DNA from: Paenibacillus catalpae
GTDB taxonomy: Bacteria > Bacillota > Bacilli > Paenibacillales > Paenibacillaceae
Assembly (NCBI RefSeq): GCF_900112695.1
Contig: NZ_FOMT01000001.1
Span: 558,001 to 622,000 of the forward strand
Length of the DNA stretch: 64,000 nt
Direction of reading: 5' to 3'
Part shown: positions 25,372 to 33,175 of the stretch, in pieces
How positions within the stretch are numbered: position 1 is the stretch's first letter
Layout of the letters: each line of letters opens with the position of its first letter
Program-made: the position numbers and the translations under genes
Notes under the pieces: generated by a model
Told to the model about the DNA's origin: nothing
The model's database searches: none
The model's input: the letters and a program-made list of their open reading frames with translations, nothing else

Positions 25372-25596
25372 ATGTCAGACAACAGCTGCGGAAATAAAAC
25401 GTATGGCACCAAAAGTGTATTTACTCTTCTAAGTACGTTGCCCATAGGTACAGCGATTAACATACACGTCTCTGGTTCCATTCATGACGGGACTTGGGCG
25501 GGCTTCACGGACGGGATTGCAACCGTTACTTCTTCCTTTGACAACAAGACGGAATATATCCCGTTAAACCAAATTACGGCTGTTTATGTACTTTAA
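25372..25596 (+). CDS. Small tandem paralogue A (Sm-like beta-barrel candidate)
   Basis: 74-aa protein, first of an array of related genes. It shares with the next two genes an N-terminal helix (KSVFTLLSTLPIG), a central DGTWAGF turn and a C-terminal YIPLNQITAVYV strand. The strand-rich layout with a closing IPL-x-x-I resembles the small Sm-like barrels of the DUF2642 kind in spore-formers; that link is inference. ATG 8 bases after GAGGTGGTGA. No signal peptide or membrane segment. Confidence 0.72.
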   Translation: MSDNSCGNKTYGTKSVFTLLSTLPIGTAINIHVSGSIHDGTWAGFTDGIATVTSSFDNKTEYIPLNQITAVYVL

Positions 25597-25637
25597 TCTA
25601 GTGCCAATCCTAGGTTAAGAGTAGAGGAGATGACAAC

Positions 25638-25727
25638 ATGACTGACAAAAGACCTGCTATCTATGAGTATTTAGCCGGCTTGCCGGTTTATATTCCTCTG
25701 TCAAAGATTCGCTTTATTAAACGTTAA
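25638..25727 (+). pseudogene. Internally shortened member of the small paralogue array
   Basis: A 29-codon frame with its own good ribosome site (AGAGGAGA, 7 bases ahead of ATG). It joins an N-terminal helix like its neighbours (AIYEYLAGLP) straight to the C-terminal strand (VYIPLSKIRFIKR), with the central about 30 residues including the TWAGF turn missing. It is most simply an in-frame internal deletion of a former full-length copy. It may still be translated, as nothing interrupts the short frame. Confidence 0.65.
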
Positions 25728-25766
25728 TGGGCTGACTATCCCAAGATAAACAAGGTGGTGACAGAT

Positions 25767-25976
25767 ATGATAGGAAAAAGCTGTGGCGTGAAGAGCGTTT
25801 ACGCGATATTAAGTACTCTTCCGATTGGTCAAAATATTACGGTAGCCCTTGACTATACTTCCCTGGAAGGAACTTGGGCAGGGTTTGAAGGTGATCTTGC
25901 CACGATAATTTCACCGGTTGATCAGGATACCATGTATATTCCTCTAAACAATATCAGGGGGATTACGGTTCATTGA
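25767..25976 (+). CDS. Small tandem paralogue B (Sm-like beta-barrel candidate)
   Basis: 69-aa protein related to A. Shared blocks are KSVYAILSTLPIGQNI, EGTWAGF and MYIPLNNIRGITV. ATG 7 bases after AAGGTGGTGA, nearly the same ribosome-site sequence as gene A, which suggests the leader was duplicated along with the gene. Function unknown. Confidence 0.72.
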   Translation: MIGKSCGVKSVYAILSTLPIGQNITVALDYTSLEGTWAGFEGDLATIISPVDQDTMYIPLNNIRGITVH

Positions 25977-26012
25977 GCCAATCGATAGAGATATCATCTC
26001 AATTGAAGGGAG

Positions 26013-26231
26013 ATGGGGAATTTGAAGCAGAGGGTAGCCACTTTGTACGAGATTTTGGAATCACTGCCGATTGGCGTTCAGATCACAGAAGTCAATGCAG
26101 TGACCATCGTTTTGTCTGATGCGACATGGGCCGGTTTTTTTGACGGCAATGCCAAATTTATAAGTCCGAACGGCGCAGTCTATATCCCGGTATCCAAGAT
26201 TCAATATATTAACGTTAAGCGTCTGTTATAA
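26013..26231 (+). CDS. Small tandem paralogue C (Sm-like beta-barrel candidate)
   Basis: 72-aa protein, the most divergent of the array, keeping LYEILESLPIGVQI, ATWAGFFDG and VYIPVSKIQYINV. The start is a little uncertain: the ATG at 26013 is only 2 bases from GAAGGGAG, and a TTG three codons later would have normal spacing. Confidence 0.7.
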   Translation: MGNLKQRVATLYEILESLPIGVQITEVNAVTIVLSDATWAGFFDGNAKFISPNGAVYIPVSKIQYINVKRLL

Positions 26232-26240
26232 AAATAGATA

Positions 26241-26271
26241 CAAAAAAAGCCTTAATTGCTCAAGGCTTTCG
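26241..26271 (-). terminator. Terminator after tRNA-Val
   Basis: Minus-strand stem AAAGCCTT / AAGGCTTT followed by TTTTTT, 13 bases past the tRNA 3' end. It could also stop the convergent paralogue array, though the plus-strand T-run is weak. Confidence 0.8.
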
Positions 26272-26283
26272 ACGTTTAAGTTA

Positions 26284-26359
26284 TGGTGATCTGTAGTGGG
26301 CTCGAACCACTGACCCCTACCCTGTCAAGATAGTGCTCTCCCAGCTGAGCTAACAGATC
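26284..26359 (-). tRNA. tRNA-Val (anticodon GAC)
   Basis: 76-nt cloverleaf on the minus strand with encoded CCA, acceptor stem GATCTGT/ACAGATC, anticodon arm CTATC TTGACAG GGTAG and T-arm GTGGTTCGAGCCCAC. A lone tRNA gene. Confidence 0.93.
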
Positions 26360-26518
26360 ATGTGAGTGATGAATATTAATATATCAGCATCCAAATTGAA
26401 TGTCAACATCAATAGAGCAACTTTTTTGCCACAGTTTGCCTTTAATTCCGCAAGCCGATCTGATACGATATTGATCATTAATCAGGCATATTATCGACGA
26501 CAGCAAGGAGCAGGCAAA

Positions 26519-26857
26519 ATGAAAATGAGCAAAAGTAATGCGGAGCACTACATATGGGGAGATCAATGTGATGGATGGCATTTGCTGAAGCGGCAGGATT
26601 TGAGCATTATTCATGAGAAAATGCCGCCGCATACAGCCGAAGCAAGACATTACCATGAACAGTCCCAGCAGTTTTTCTTTGTGCTTGAAGGGACGGCTGC
26701 CATCGAGATTGCAGGAGAGACCTTTGAGCTGGAGGTACATGAAGGGATTCATGTACCTCCGCATACGCCGCATCAAATGTTCAATAAATCAAGCAGCGAT
26801 ATTCAGTTCCTCGTTATTTCGGAGCCAACAACCAGGGGAGACAGATCCCCTGCATAA
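26519..26857 (+). CDS. Small cupin-domain protein
   Basis: 112-aa single-domain cupin. The metal-binding first motif is ARHYHEQSQQFFFVLEGTA, and the second is HVPPHTPHQMFN, so three or four histidines are in place for a metal site. Start chosen at the ATG 8 bases after AAGGAG; the frame runs open upstream into the tRNA region but has no ribosome site there. Function cannot be named. Members often act as small isomerases, dioxygenases or sugar-binding proteins. Confidence 0.85.
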   Translation: MKMSKSNAEHYIWGDQCDGWHLLKRQDLSIIHEKMPPHTAEARHYHEQSQQFFFVLEGTAAIEIAGETFELEVHEGIHVPPHTPHQMFNKSSSDIQFLVISEPTTRGDRSPA

Positions 26858-26904
26858 CAAAACCGCCATTCGTGCTCAACTGTATGGATGGCGGTTTTGC
26901 GCAT

Positions 26905-27642
26905 TCAGGAGAGGGAGCTGTAAACTCTTGTTCCCCGTGGCTCGTCGCCATGTTCATCGGGCTCGAGAGTTATTCCAATGGAATCAAAAGCAAGAGTATC
27001 GCCCGAAATTGGCATAGCCAATACTCCGATTCCTTTCTCATCCACGCGGAACGTCCCGGCACTGCTTTTCTGGTCGGAATGGTTCAGCCATACCTGGTAG
27101 ACCGAATCGCCTGTGGAAGCGGGTGCACCAAATACATACACAACAAACTGTTTATTGTTTCCGTTATCGACGATGCAGGCGACGGCATAGGAGGAGGCAA
27201 CGTCTTCTGACACGGGCTTTAAGGAAATGAGTTCATTAATTTGGGATGCCGATACGGACAAAGCTTTTTCGATCGGGATTACCTCTGTGCTGCTGCGGCT
27301 GTTATAGAGATTGATATTCCATGCGGTACCCGCGATAAAGATGGCAAGTATGGCTGCGGCAGCCGCTCCCCATTTCAGCTTCCGGAAGGCATATTTGACC
27401 GCAGGAGGCTCAACCGCGGCAAGTGCGGCATCCATGACCTGCTGCTTCAGATCGCTTGGTGGATCAATCAGTTCCATGTCGGAAGGAAGGGAGTCCCACA
27501 CCATCCGCAGCTCTTCCAATTCAGTCTGGCAAGCCGGGCAGCCTGGAAGATGCCGTTCAAAAGCTTTTTTCTCTTTATCGGAACAAACGCCGGATATATA
27601 GTCCAGAACATAATGGCACACCGTCACATTTTGCTGATTCAT
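26905..27642 (-). CDS. Anti-sigma factor, RskA type with zinc-finger domain
   Basis: 245-aa membrane anti-sigma factor. The N-terminal ZAS domain has the H-x3-C-x2-C motif (HLPGCPAC, residues 31-38). One membrane helix lies near 90-108, followed by an outside RskA-like domain (YQVWLNHSDQKSSAGTFRVDEKG, with LAFDSIGITLEP and the family's closing GTRVYSSLS). It should hold the ECF sigma factor encoded directly upstream until an envelope signal releases it. The ATG overlaps the sigma-factor stop by 4 bases. Confidence 0.9.
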   Translation of the reverse strand: MNQQNVTVCHYVLDYISGVCSDKEKKAFERHLPGCPACQTELEELRMVWDSLPSDMELIDPPSDLKQQVMDAALAAVEPPAVKYAFRKLKWGAAAAAILAIFIAGTAWNINLYNSRSSTEVIPIEKALSVSASQINELISLKPVSEDVASSYAVACIVDNGNNKQFVVYVFGAPASTGDSVYQVWLNHSDQKSSAGTFRVDEKGIGVLAMPISGDTLAFDSIGITLEPDEHGDEPRGTRVYSSLS

Positions 27643-28211
27643 GATTGCTCTCCTTCGGCCACAAGATGCCTGCGTAATATTTTTAACGTCTGATGCAGAC
27701 GATTCTTAACCGTTCCTATCGGCTGGTTATAAATAGCCGCAAGCTCGCTTATGCTGTAGCCCTGCCAATAGAAATGCTCAAGCAAATGAATCTGCTGGGC
27801 CGACAGGTTGCCGTAAGCACTTCTGATTTGGTCTTTCGTGGAGCTGTTGAGCAGCGCTGCTTCGGGTGTAGCAGTAACATGATCCGGAATCTGAGCCAGC
27901 TGCTCGGGCTCGACCTGGACGAGAGGAGCGGTGTCTCTTCGTCTTTTGCGAAGCCAGTCCGTTGTAATATTTCGAGTGATCGTCAGCAGCCAGCTCGAGT
28001 AGCGTCCTTGATCGGGATCGTAGACCGATTTGGTCGTCCATAATCGCATAAAGACGGCCTGTACGATTTCTCTGGCGACACTCTCATCCTTTAACGTTTT
28101 CCAGGCAAAGGAATAAACGAGAGAGGAGTACCGGTCATATAAAATCGAAAGCGCCTCGCTCTGCTTGCTGCGCACGAGCAGCATCAATTGATGATCCGTA
28201 AGCTCCCGCAT
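27639..28211 (-). CDS. ECF RNA polymerase sigma factor (SigK-like group)
   Basis: 190-aa extracytoplasmic-function sigma factor. Region 2 spans about 8-75 (YDRYSSLVYSFAWKTL, then RYSSWLLTITRNITTDWLRK), and region 4 about 130-182 (LSAQQIHLLEHFYWQGYSI ... IGTVKNRLHQTLKILRR, the -35-binding helix-turn-helix). The ATG at 28211 follows GTGGAGG by 11 bases; the longer frame has no ribosome site. It forms a two-gene unit with its anti-sigma factor. Two secreted cupredoxin proteins lie just upstream and are plausible targets. Confidence 0.92.
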   Translation of the reverse strand: MRELTDHQLMLLVRSKQSEALSILYDRYSSLVYSFAWKTLKDESVAREIVQAVFMRLWTTKSVYDPDQGRYSSWLLTITRNITTDWLRKRRRDTAPLVQVEPEQLAQIPDHVTATPEAALLNSSTKDQIRSAYGNLSAQQIHLLEHFYWQGYSISELAAIYNQPIGTVKNRLHQTLKILRRHLVAEGEQS

Positions 28212-28254
28212 ACGATGATGACCTCCACGATAGAAATTATATACATCTATTCTA

Positions 28255-28287
28255 CTAAAAACAGGGATAACCATATATGGTTATCCC
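28255..28287 (-). terminator. Terminator of the cupredoxin lipoprotein gene
   Basis: A perfect 24-base palindrome (GGGATAACCATA and its complement) followed on the minus strand by TGTTTTTAG. It separates the cupredoxin gene from the sigma-factor gene. Confidence 0.8.
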
Positions 28288-28297
28288 TCGACTCCAT

Positions 28298-28966
28298 TTA
28301 TTCGTCAGAAACAATGATCGTTGCCTGCATCCCCGGATGCGGCATGCAGTGATAGGCAAACTCACCGGCATCGTCAAACGTTACGGTTTTGTCCTCATCC
28401 TGCGCCATCAAACCGGTGTCAAAGGAGCTGTCGTCTGCGGTTGCGCTATGTTTTATTTCATCTTTATTAATAAATTTGACGCGGTCGCCTGCCTTTATTT
28501 CCAGCTTGGCTGGGGAGAAGGCGAAATTCGTAATCTCAACGATGTATTCCTTTCTTCCTTCTTCGGCAGCCGGTGTCGTATTGTCAGGTGAGCTTTTTGG
28601 AGAATTCTCGCTGACCGCGGCTGGCGATCCTTTGGAATCATCATCGTCCGAGCGCCCGCCATGATGATCTTCATGGGATGGAGAAGGCGTAGCAGAAGGC
28701 TTTGGAGATGGTGTCGCCGAAGCTTGTGGTTTTGCTGAAGGTGTAGCATCCGGAGCTGCTGACGGCGTCTCCGCAGGCATCGCGGACTCATGCTGCATAT
28801 GCTCTTCACTTGCCGTGGGAGTTGTAGGAGTCTGGCTTGGCGTAAGCGTCGCCGCTTCCTGGGATGGCAAGGCAGAGTTCGCTGAATTTCCACATGCTGC
28901 CAGAAGAAGTGCGAGTATAAGTCCGGACAACAGAGTAAGCAGGCTTTTATGCTGTTTCCGTTTCAT
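28298..28966 (-). CDS. Cupredoxin-domain lipoprotein (plastocyanin/azurin-like)
   Basis: 222-aa surface lipoprotein. The signal peptide ends in the lipobox LLAAC (Cys near residue 25). A long Pro/Thr/Ser/Ala-rich spacer (about 30-140) with a His/Asp-rich patch follows. The C-terminal about 80 residues are a blue-copper fold with its likely copper ligands: His in EIKHSA, Cys and His in YHCMPHPGM, and the Met that follows. Role probably electron transfer or copper handling outside the membrane. Ribosome site GAGGGAAG. It starts 10 bases after the next gene upstream, so the two are cotranscribed. Confidence 0.9.
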   Translation of the reverse strand: MKRKQHKSLLTLLSGLILALLLAACGNSANSALPSQEAATLTPSQTPTTPTASEEHMQHESAMPAETPSAAPDATPSAKPQASATPSPKPSATPSPSHEDHHGGRSDDDDSKGSPAAVSENSPKSSPDNTTPAAEEGRKEYIVEITNFAFSPAKLEIKAGDRVKFINKDEIKHSATADDSSFDTGLMAQDEDKTVTFDDAGEFAYHCMPHPGMQATIIVSDE

Positions 28967-28976
28967 CTGTCTTCCC

Positions 28977-30236
28977 TCATTTCACAATAATCTTACCTGT
29001 CATGAACGACTTATGCAGCTCGCAATAGTAACTGTAGGTTCCGGGCTTATCCAGCGTAATCGTAAACGATTCTCCGGTTTTGAGCAGAGGTACTTTAAAG
29101 CTGCCGTCAACGGAAACCGCGTTATGCTCCATCTCGTCATAGTTGGTAAAGGTAATTGTGGAGCCAGCTTCAACGCTTAAAGGGTCCGTCCCGAACGAAA
29201 ACTGTTTGATGTCGATTTGATAGGATTTAGAATCGCCTGTCATTCCTTTGAACGTAGACGGATCAATAACGAACCAAGCCTGGAGGACGTTCTGGCCAAG
29301 TACATCACCCGGCTTCTTATCCTGGATAAAGGTGTATAGCGGATAGCCCTTGAACGTCCATTGCTTTGTTCCATCGGCCCGGGTCAAGGTTGAGAAATCC
29401 GCTTTGTTCAGGAAGGCCGGGATTTGCAGCTCATCAGACGTGAAAACGGGCCAGTTCACCAGGCACTGTCCTTGACAAGCGTTGATATTGTAAGCATCCT
29501 TCGTGAAATAGTATAAGGTCATGCCTTTGTCATCTGTCAGATAAGAGCCTAACGCTGCATGACTTTGCAATTGAATACGCTTGCCTTTAGGGAGTTCTCC
29601 TGATTGCGGAAGGACACCTTCCTGCTGGAGTTTTAAAAAAAACGAATCGCCTTGTGGTGTTTGAACAGCCAATGATTCCATGAGTGCTGTTGCCAAATGA
29701 GCGTTGGTCAATCGGGTGACTGCTGCAATGGAAGCCATTCCTTTGGAAGAAGCAAAGCTCAAAGTACCGGAGTAAGTAAACTCGGATCCGGAATGGTAGC
29801 CGATATTTTCGAGCAATACTTTGTAAAGCTGTTGAGGGGTGATTGGATCGTTAGGATGGAAGGTGCCGTCCGGATTGCCGGACCAGCCTAATTCAGGGTG
29901 CTGCATCAAATAAGCAAGAATAGGTTCATTTGATTTACCGGCTTTGTTTGCGTCTTTAAAATGATGAGCGGAAGTAAAAGCCATCGCTTCCTTCAAATGG
30001 CCGTTCAGGCGCAAAGATATGATGGCAGCCTGCATGCGTGTGGTTTGTTTGGACAGATACGCATCATTTACGCCGCTGCCATCTCCGAGGAGTAGTCCCA
30101 GCTTAGCGGCGGTATCCGCATCCGTTGTGATAGAAGCGGAAGGTTGGTCAGCAGCAGATGCTCCAATGACCGAAGATAATAAACCGGTTAAGAGTACGGC
30201 CATAAACACTAAAACGGTAAATCGTTTGGTTGTCAT
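28977..30236 (-). CDS. Secreted three-part protein: SLH-like region, PF03640-type repeat and cupredoxin
   Basis: 419-aa exported protein with a signal peptide (VLVFMAVLLTGLLSSVIGAS) and three parts. An SLH/helical region (about 35-190) has GWSGNPDGTFHPNDPITPQQ. A middle domain (about 215-325) has LGSYLTDDKGMTLYYF, the paired cysteines CQGQCLVNWPVF and WTFKGYPLYTF, typical of the secreted 'lipoprotein with conserved Yx8D/GxTLYyFt' repeats (PF03640). The C-terminal cupredoxin ends YSYYCELHKSFMTGKI, with a His in EMEHNAV, giving His-Cys-His-Met copper ligands. Start set to the ATG 8 bases after AAGGAGG. First gene of the pair. Confidence 0.87.
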   Translation of the reverse strand: MTTKRFTVLVFMAVLLTGLLSSVIGASAADQPSASITTDADTAAKLGLLLGDGSGVNDAYLSKQTTRMQAAIISLRLNGHLKEAMAFTSAHHFKDANKAGKSNEPILAYLMQHPELGWSGNPDGTFHPNDPITPQQLYKVLLENIGYHSGSEFTYSGTLSFASSKGMASIAAVTRLTNAHLATALMESLAVQTPQGDSFFLKLQQEGVLPQSGELPKGKRIQLQSHAALGSYLTDDKGMTLYYFTKDAYNINACQGQCLVNWPVFTSDELQIPAFLNKADFSTLTRADGTKQWTFKGYPLYTFIQDKKPGDVLGQNVLQAWFVIDPSTFKGMTGDSKSYQIDIKQFSFGTDPLSVEAGSTITFTNYDEMEHNAVSVDGSFKVPLLKTGESFTITLDKPGTYSYYCELHKSFMTGKIIVK

Positions 30237-30338
30237 CAATTATCCTCCTTAAAGAATGATCGTCTTCTTATAGGAGGAAACGAAGGAAAAGAGAATGCGG
30301 TTTGATGGGAGTAGATTTTTTTTCTGCGGAATAGAAAA

Positions 30339-30367
30339 GGGGAGGTCCATGCGCTTAGGCATGGACC
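30339..30367 (-). terminator. Terminator of the small gene at 30383
   Basis: Minus-strand stem GGTCCATGC / GCATGGACC, 9 bp with a 6-base loop, followed by TCCCCTTTT. The T-run is imperfect. Confidence 0.65.
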
Positions 30368-30382
30368 ATTATTGTCTGACGA

Positions 30383-30574
30383 TTAGTGATCACTGTGCGG
30401 AATATCGCATTTGTTTTGAATGAACCGGATCTGGTTCTCCAGCCGATTCATTTCTTCCTGCTGCTCGGCAGACGAAGCAGAACCGCTTCTTAGCGAGTCA
30501 AGCTGCGCGATCAAATCCGGCAAATCGGAAGAAGCATTTGCACAATCATAGTTACTGTTCAAATCGGTAGTCAT
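30383..30574 (-). CDS. Small soluble protein of unknown function
   Basis: 63-aa acidic protein with a predicted short helix or coiled coil (LPDLIAQLDSLRSG, then EQQEEMNRLENQIRFIQNKC) and two cysteines. The ATG is 9 bases after GGGGAGA; an upstream GTG at 30583 overlaps the ribosome site. No recognised family. Confidence 0.6.
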   Translation of the reverse strand: MTTDLNSNYDCANASSDLPDLIAQLDSLRSGSASSAEQQEEMNRLENQIRFIQNKCDIPHSDH

Positions 30575-30737
30575 GGAAGTCACTCTCCCCTTGCTGATGT
30601 AGGCACGATTGTCCGCTTTTTAGTATGAACAGAAACAGGAAATATGATTCGGATTTGTGACAAAATTAGCATATATCGTTCAAGCCGCACATACCTGTAT
30701 AGAAAGCACTTGCAAAACGTATAGGAGGCGGTATCGT

Positions 30738-30902
30738 TTGGCAGAGGAATATGCCTATATGGCCGTTTGGCTTCTAGGCTTGTTTGGCATCGTGGGTACG
30801 GTAAGCGCTTATGTGGCAAGCTTTGTAATGAAGGATTCCTTAACTTATGATCAAACACATGTATGGCGTAGAAAACTGCCTCCTGAAGTAACAAAAAAAT
30901 GA
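30738..30902 (+). CDS. Small single-pass membrane protein
   Basis: 54-aa protein with one membrane helix (AVWLLGLFGIVGTVSAYVAS, about 8-27) and a basic tail (HVWRRKLPPEVTKK). TTG start 9 bases after AGGAGG, the only ribosome site that fits the frame. Family unknown. Converges on a shared terminator with the next gene. Confidence 0.65.
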   Translation: MAEEYAYMAVWLLGLFGIVGTVSAYVASFVMKDSLTYDQTHVWRRKLPPEVTKK

Positions 30903-30906
30903 GAAA

Positions 30907-30943
30907 AAAAATCGGCTGTCCGCGAAAGCGGCAGCCGATTTTC
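30907..30943. terminator. Bidirectional terminator
   Basis: Stem AAAATCGGCTG(T)CCGC / GCGGCAGCCGATTTT with a GAAA loop; a strong T-run on the minus strand, weaker on the plus strand. Confidence 0.9.
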
Positions 30944-30948
30944 TGGTT

Positions 30949-31182
30949 TTAGAACGTTGGCAGATTGTCGAGATTGTTGTCCTTGCGGCCATCTGCATTG
31001 GAGCGGAGATGCTCTTCATGATCACGGCCTTTAAAAACATTAAGTCCGGCAATTTCATTATTTTTAACCATCGTTTGTGCGGTCTTGTAATCGACAACCC
31101 GGCCTGATGTTAACTGCAGCTCGACAATATCGCCGTCTCCATTCTTCCGTACAGCAACGACTTCTTCATTTGTTTGATCCAT
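30949..31182 (-). CDS. DUF3892-type small protein
   Basis: 77-aa protein with the DUF3892 pattern: a small beta-rich unit around VVAVRKNGDGDIVELQLTSG followed by VDYKTAQTMVKNNEIAGLNV, which ends in a conserved turn. Start at the ATG 9 bases after GGGAGG; two nearer upstream ATGs are too close to it or lie ahead of it. Function unknown. Confidence 0.75.
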   Translation of the reverse strand: MDQTNEEVVAVRKNGDGDIVELQLTSGRVVDYKTAQTMVKNNEIAGLNVFKGRDHEEHLRSNADGRKDNNLDNLPTF

Positions 31183-31320
31183 ATTTATCATCCTCCCATG
31201 ACTAGTATGGATCAATTGGGTCCAATAAATGCACGAGTATGCTTCGCTTGCATAAGCTATACCAGAGCGGATGTCTGCAGCGTCGGTAGCGCGGTGGATA
31301 TCTGCTTGTTATGAACTGCC

Positions 31321-32046
31321 TTAAATAGGATAAACGGAGAGTTGTTCCACAAACCGCATTTTACCGGTACGGCCGATGAACTCCTCCATATTATCGTTGT
31401 AATGCATCAGCCATACCTTCTCCTGAATGTCCTCCGGCAAGGTCAACAGCTCATCCAGACTGGCATGGACATAGCCCGGGGAGATCAGCTGGCAGTCATG
31501 GAATATCGTTGTCACGCCACCCGCGGCAAGTGTCTTGAGCAAGTCTCCGTCAAACTTCATATCGGCAGAATAGAAGAAGGTCTCATTAAAGAGGAAGGAA
31601 TAGCTGAGCTTCCCGGCAATATGATCGGTCCGAATCAGCTTAACCTTAATTCCGGGATGGATCTCGAAAACTTCACCTTCCTTAATAGGCCGGACCTCGA
31701 AGAAATCGGTCAGAGCGGTAAGCGGCTCCTGTGTAAGGCCGCCCCGAAGCGTCTGCTCCCACAATGGTTCCACAAGCGTGTCGGCAATATAGAGGACAGG
31801 CTTCTTGCCATAGCGGAACATCATCTGAAACGCATATTCCTCCAGCCCTCCTACATGGTCAGCATGCATATGGCTGATCAGGACGGCGTCTAAATCATCA
31901 AACGAATAGCCGGCATCATGGAGCGACCGCGGCAATGTAATGCCGCAGTCAACTAGCAGTCTGAAGCCTTCAACTTCAATCAATGCATTATTGTTCGCAT
32001 ATTTTTTCGCAAAAGCACCGCCGGTGCCGAGCATTTGAATCTGCAA
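31321..32046 (-). CDS. MBL-fold metallohydrolase (RNase Z-like subgroup)
   Basis: 241-aa cytosolic metallo-beta-lactamase-fold enzyme. The metal motif H-x-H-x-D-H is at residues 59-64 (SHMHADHVGG), with further ligands in TDHIAGKLSYSF and FHDCQLI and the final histidine in MHYNDN. The N-terminus MQIQMLGTGGAF is the usual first strand. TTG start 9 bases after GGGAGG. Substrate unknown. The subgroup includes tRNA 3'-processing enzymes and small hydrolases, but this protein lacks the long exosite arm of RNase Z. Confidence 0.88.
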   Translation of the reverse strand: MQIQMLGTGGAFAKKYANNNALIEVEGFRLLVDCGITLPRSLHDAGYSFDDLDAVLISHMHADHVGGLEEYAFQMMFRYGKKPVLYIADTLVEPLWEQTLRGGLTQEPLTALTDFFEVRPIKEGEVFEIHPGIKVKLIRTDHIAGKLSYSFLFNETFFYSADMKFDGDLLKTLAAGGVTTIFHDCQLISPGYVHASLDELLTLPEDIQEKVWLMHYNDNMEEFIGRTGKMRFVEQLSVYPI

Positions 32047-32179
32047 GCTTGAACGCCTCCCAATGATTGGTTTGTCTACACTTTATCAAATAACGGAAGG
32101 TATTGACAATCAACAGACGCACAATGACCTGTGCCTACATATAATGCCTAAAGCATAACGGCGGGAGGTCTGAGAAGCG

Positions 32180-32392
32180 ATGAGTGCAGCAGCGGCAAAG
32201 GGCAAGGGCAAAGTCGTTAAGAAGAAGACGACAAGTGAAAGGAAGCAGTATCATTACAAGCTTGTATTGTCCAATACTTGCGCGGTATGTAAAACGCCGT
32301 GTGAACGGGGCATACGTTACTGGAAGAAAATGCAGGAGCCAGGAGCAGTAGGGAAGGGCGTTCCGTGTATCTTGACTCGCACCTACGGGTAA
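32180..32392 (+). CDS. Small basic Cys-rich protein, possible zinc knuckle
   Basis: 70-aa protein with a Lys/Ala-rich N-terminus (AAAAKGKGKVVKKK) and four cysteines at 34, 37, 41 and 63 (TCAVCKTPCERG, then GVPCILT). The spacing would suit a zinc site. The basic tail suggests binding to nucleic acid or cell wall. Ribosome site GGGAGG about 12 bases ahead. Not a family I can name. Confidence 0.65.
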   Translation: MSAAAAKGKGKVVKKKTTSERKQYHYKLVLSNTCAVCKTPCERGIRYWKKMQEPGAVGKGVPCILTRTYG

Positions 32393-32549
32393 TATCGAAA
32401 CATTTCCCGGGCAAGCGCATAATTCAACAGCTTTTGACAGGTTTGGCCTCATGCTGTCGAGCTAAAAACTTTTATATTAGAGCGCAACTTTGGGTCATAA
32501 ACCGAGTATAACCAAACATCCAGACAAAACGGATGGAGGGTTAACAGCA

Positions 32550-33119
32550 ATGAAGTTCAGATTCAAGAAAATAGCCATTCTGCTCGCTATTTTGTCGGTA
32601 TGCGGAGGTACACTCATCTTTGCCGATTCAGCTTCGCAGAAGGTGCGTGTTATTGTCAACGGCAGTGAGCTCGATGAAGGCGGCATTATTGTAGACGGTA
32701 AAACCTACTTGCCTCTTCGCCAGATGGTAAACAGCCTGAATGCGCTTGTTGACTGGGATAATCAGAACAAAAAAGCGACGATTAACAAGCCTAATGTTCA
32801 CATGATTTTGTTCCAGGATAAAGTGATCTTTGGCAATGTGGACAAAGGGAACAAATACACGTTTAACGTCTTCTCCCAAATCGACAACCTGAAGACAGGT
32901 ATCTCTGCTGTTAAAGTGTCGATTACGGATCCTTACGGCACCGAGAAAGTGATTCAGTCCCAGAATGTGAGCATTACGAAGGATAATTTCTGGTACCGGA
33001 CGGAAGACATCAAATATAATTTCGAGTTTGCCGGCAAGTACGCGGTCCGGTTCTATTTGAAGACAACGCCTTCGGATGACTGGACGGTAGTCTCAGAGAA
33101 GCTCATCACTTCTCAATAA
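32550..33119 (+). CDS. Secreted protein with copper-amine-oxidase N-terminal-like (stalk) domain
   Basis: 189-aa exported protein. It has a signal peptide (KKIAILLAILSVCGGTLIFA), then the stalk domain common in Paenibacillus surface proteins (VRVIVNGSEL ... IIVDGKTYLPLRQMVNSL ... VDWDNQNKKATI), then a beta-sandwich-like C-terminal part. ATG 9 bases after GGAGGG; the upstream ATG at 32490 is not preceded by a ribosome site. No enzymatic residues seen, so probably a surface structural or binding protein. Confidence 0.83.
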   Translation: MKFRFKKIAILLAILSVCGGTLIFADSASQKVRVIVNGSELDEGGIIVDGKTYLPLRQMVNSLNALVDWDNQNKKATINKPNVHMILFQDKVIFGNVDKGNKYTFNVFSQIDNLKTGISAVKVSITDPYGTEKVIQSQNVSITKDNFWYRTEDIKYNFEFAGKYAVRFYLKTTPSDDWTVVSEKLITSQ

Positions 33120-33131
33120 ATGCTTGTAATC

Positions 33132-33175
33132 AAGACGCCTATGGCTGCAAACGCAGCAGCAGGGCGTCTTTTGTT
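33132..33175 (+). terminator. Terminator after the stalk-domain gene
   Basis: Stem AAGACGCC / GGGCGTCTT enclosing a second small stem CTGC/GCAG, followed by TTGTTT. Confidence 0.75.

Noticed and set aside
28264-28287. Perfect 24-base palindrome considered as an operator for the sigma gene
   Set aside because: It is followed on the minus strand by a T-run just after the cupredoxin stop, so a terminator explains it.
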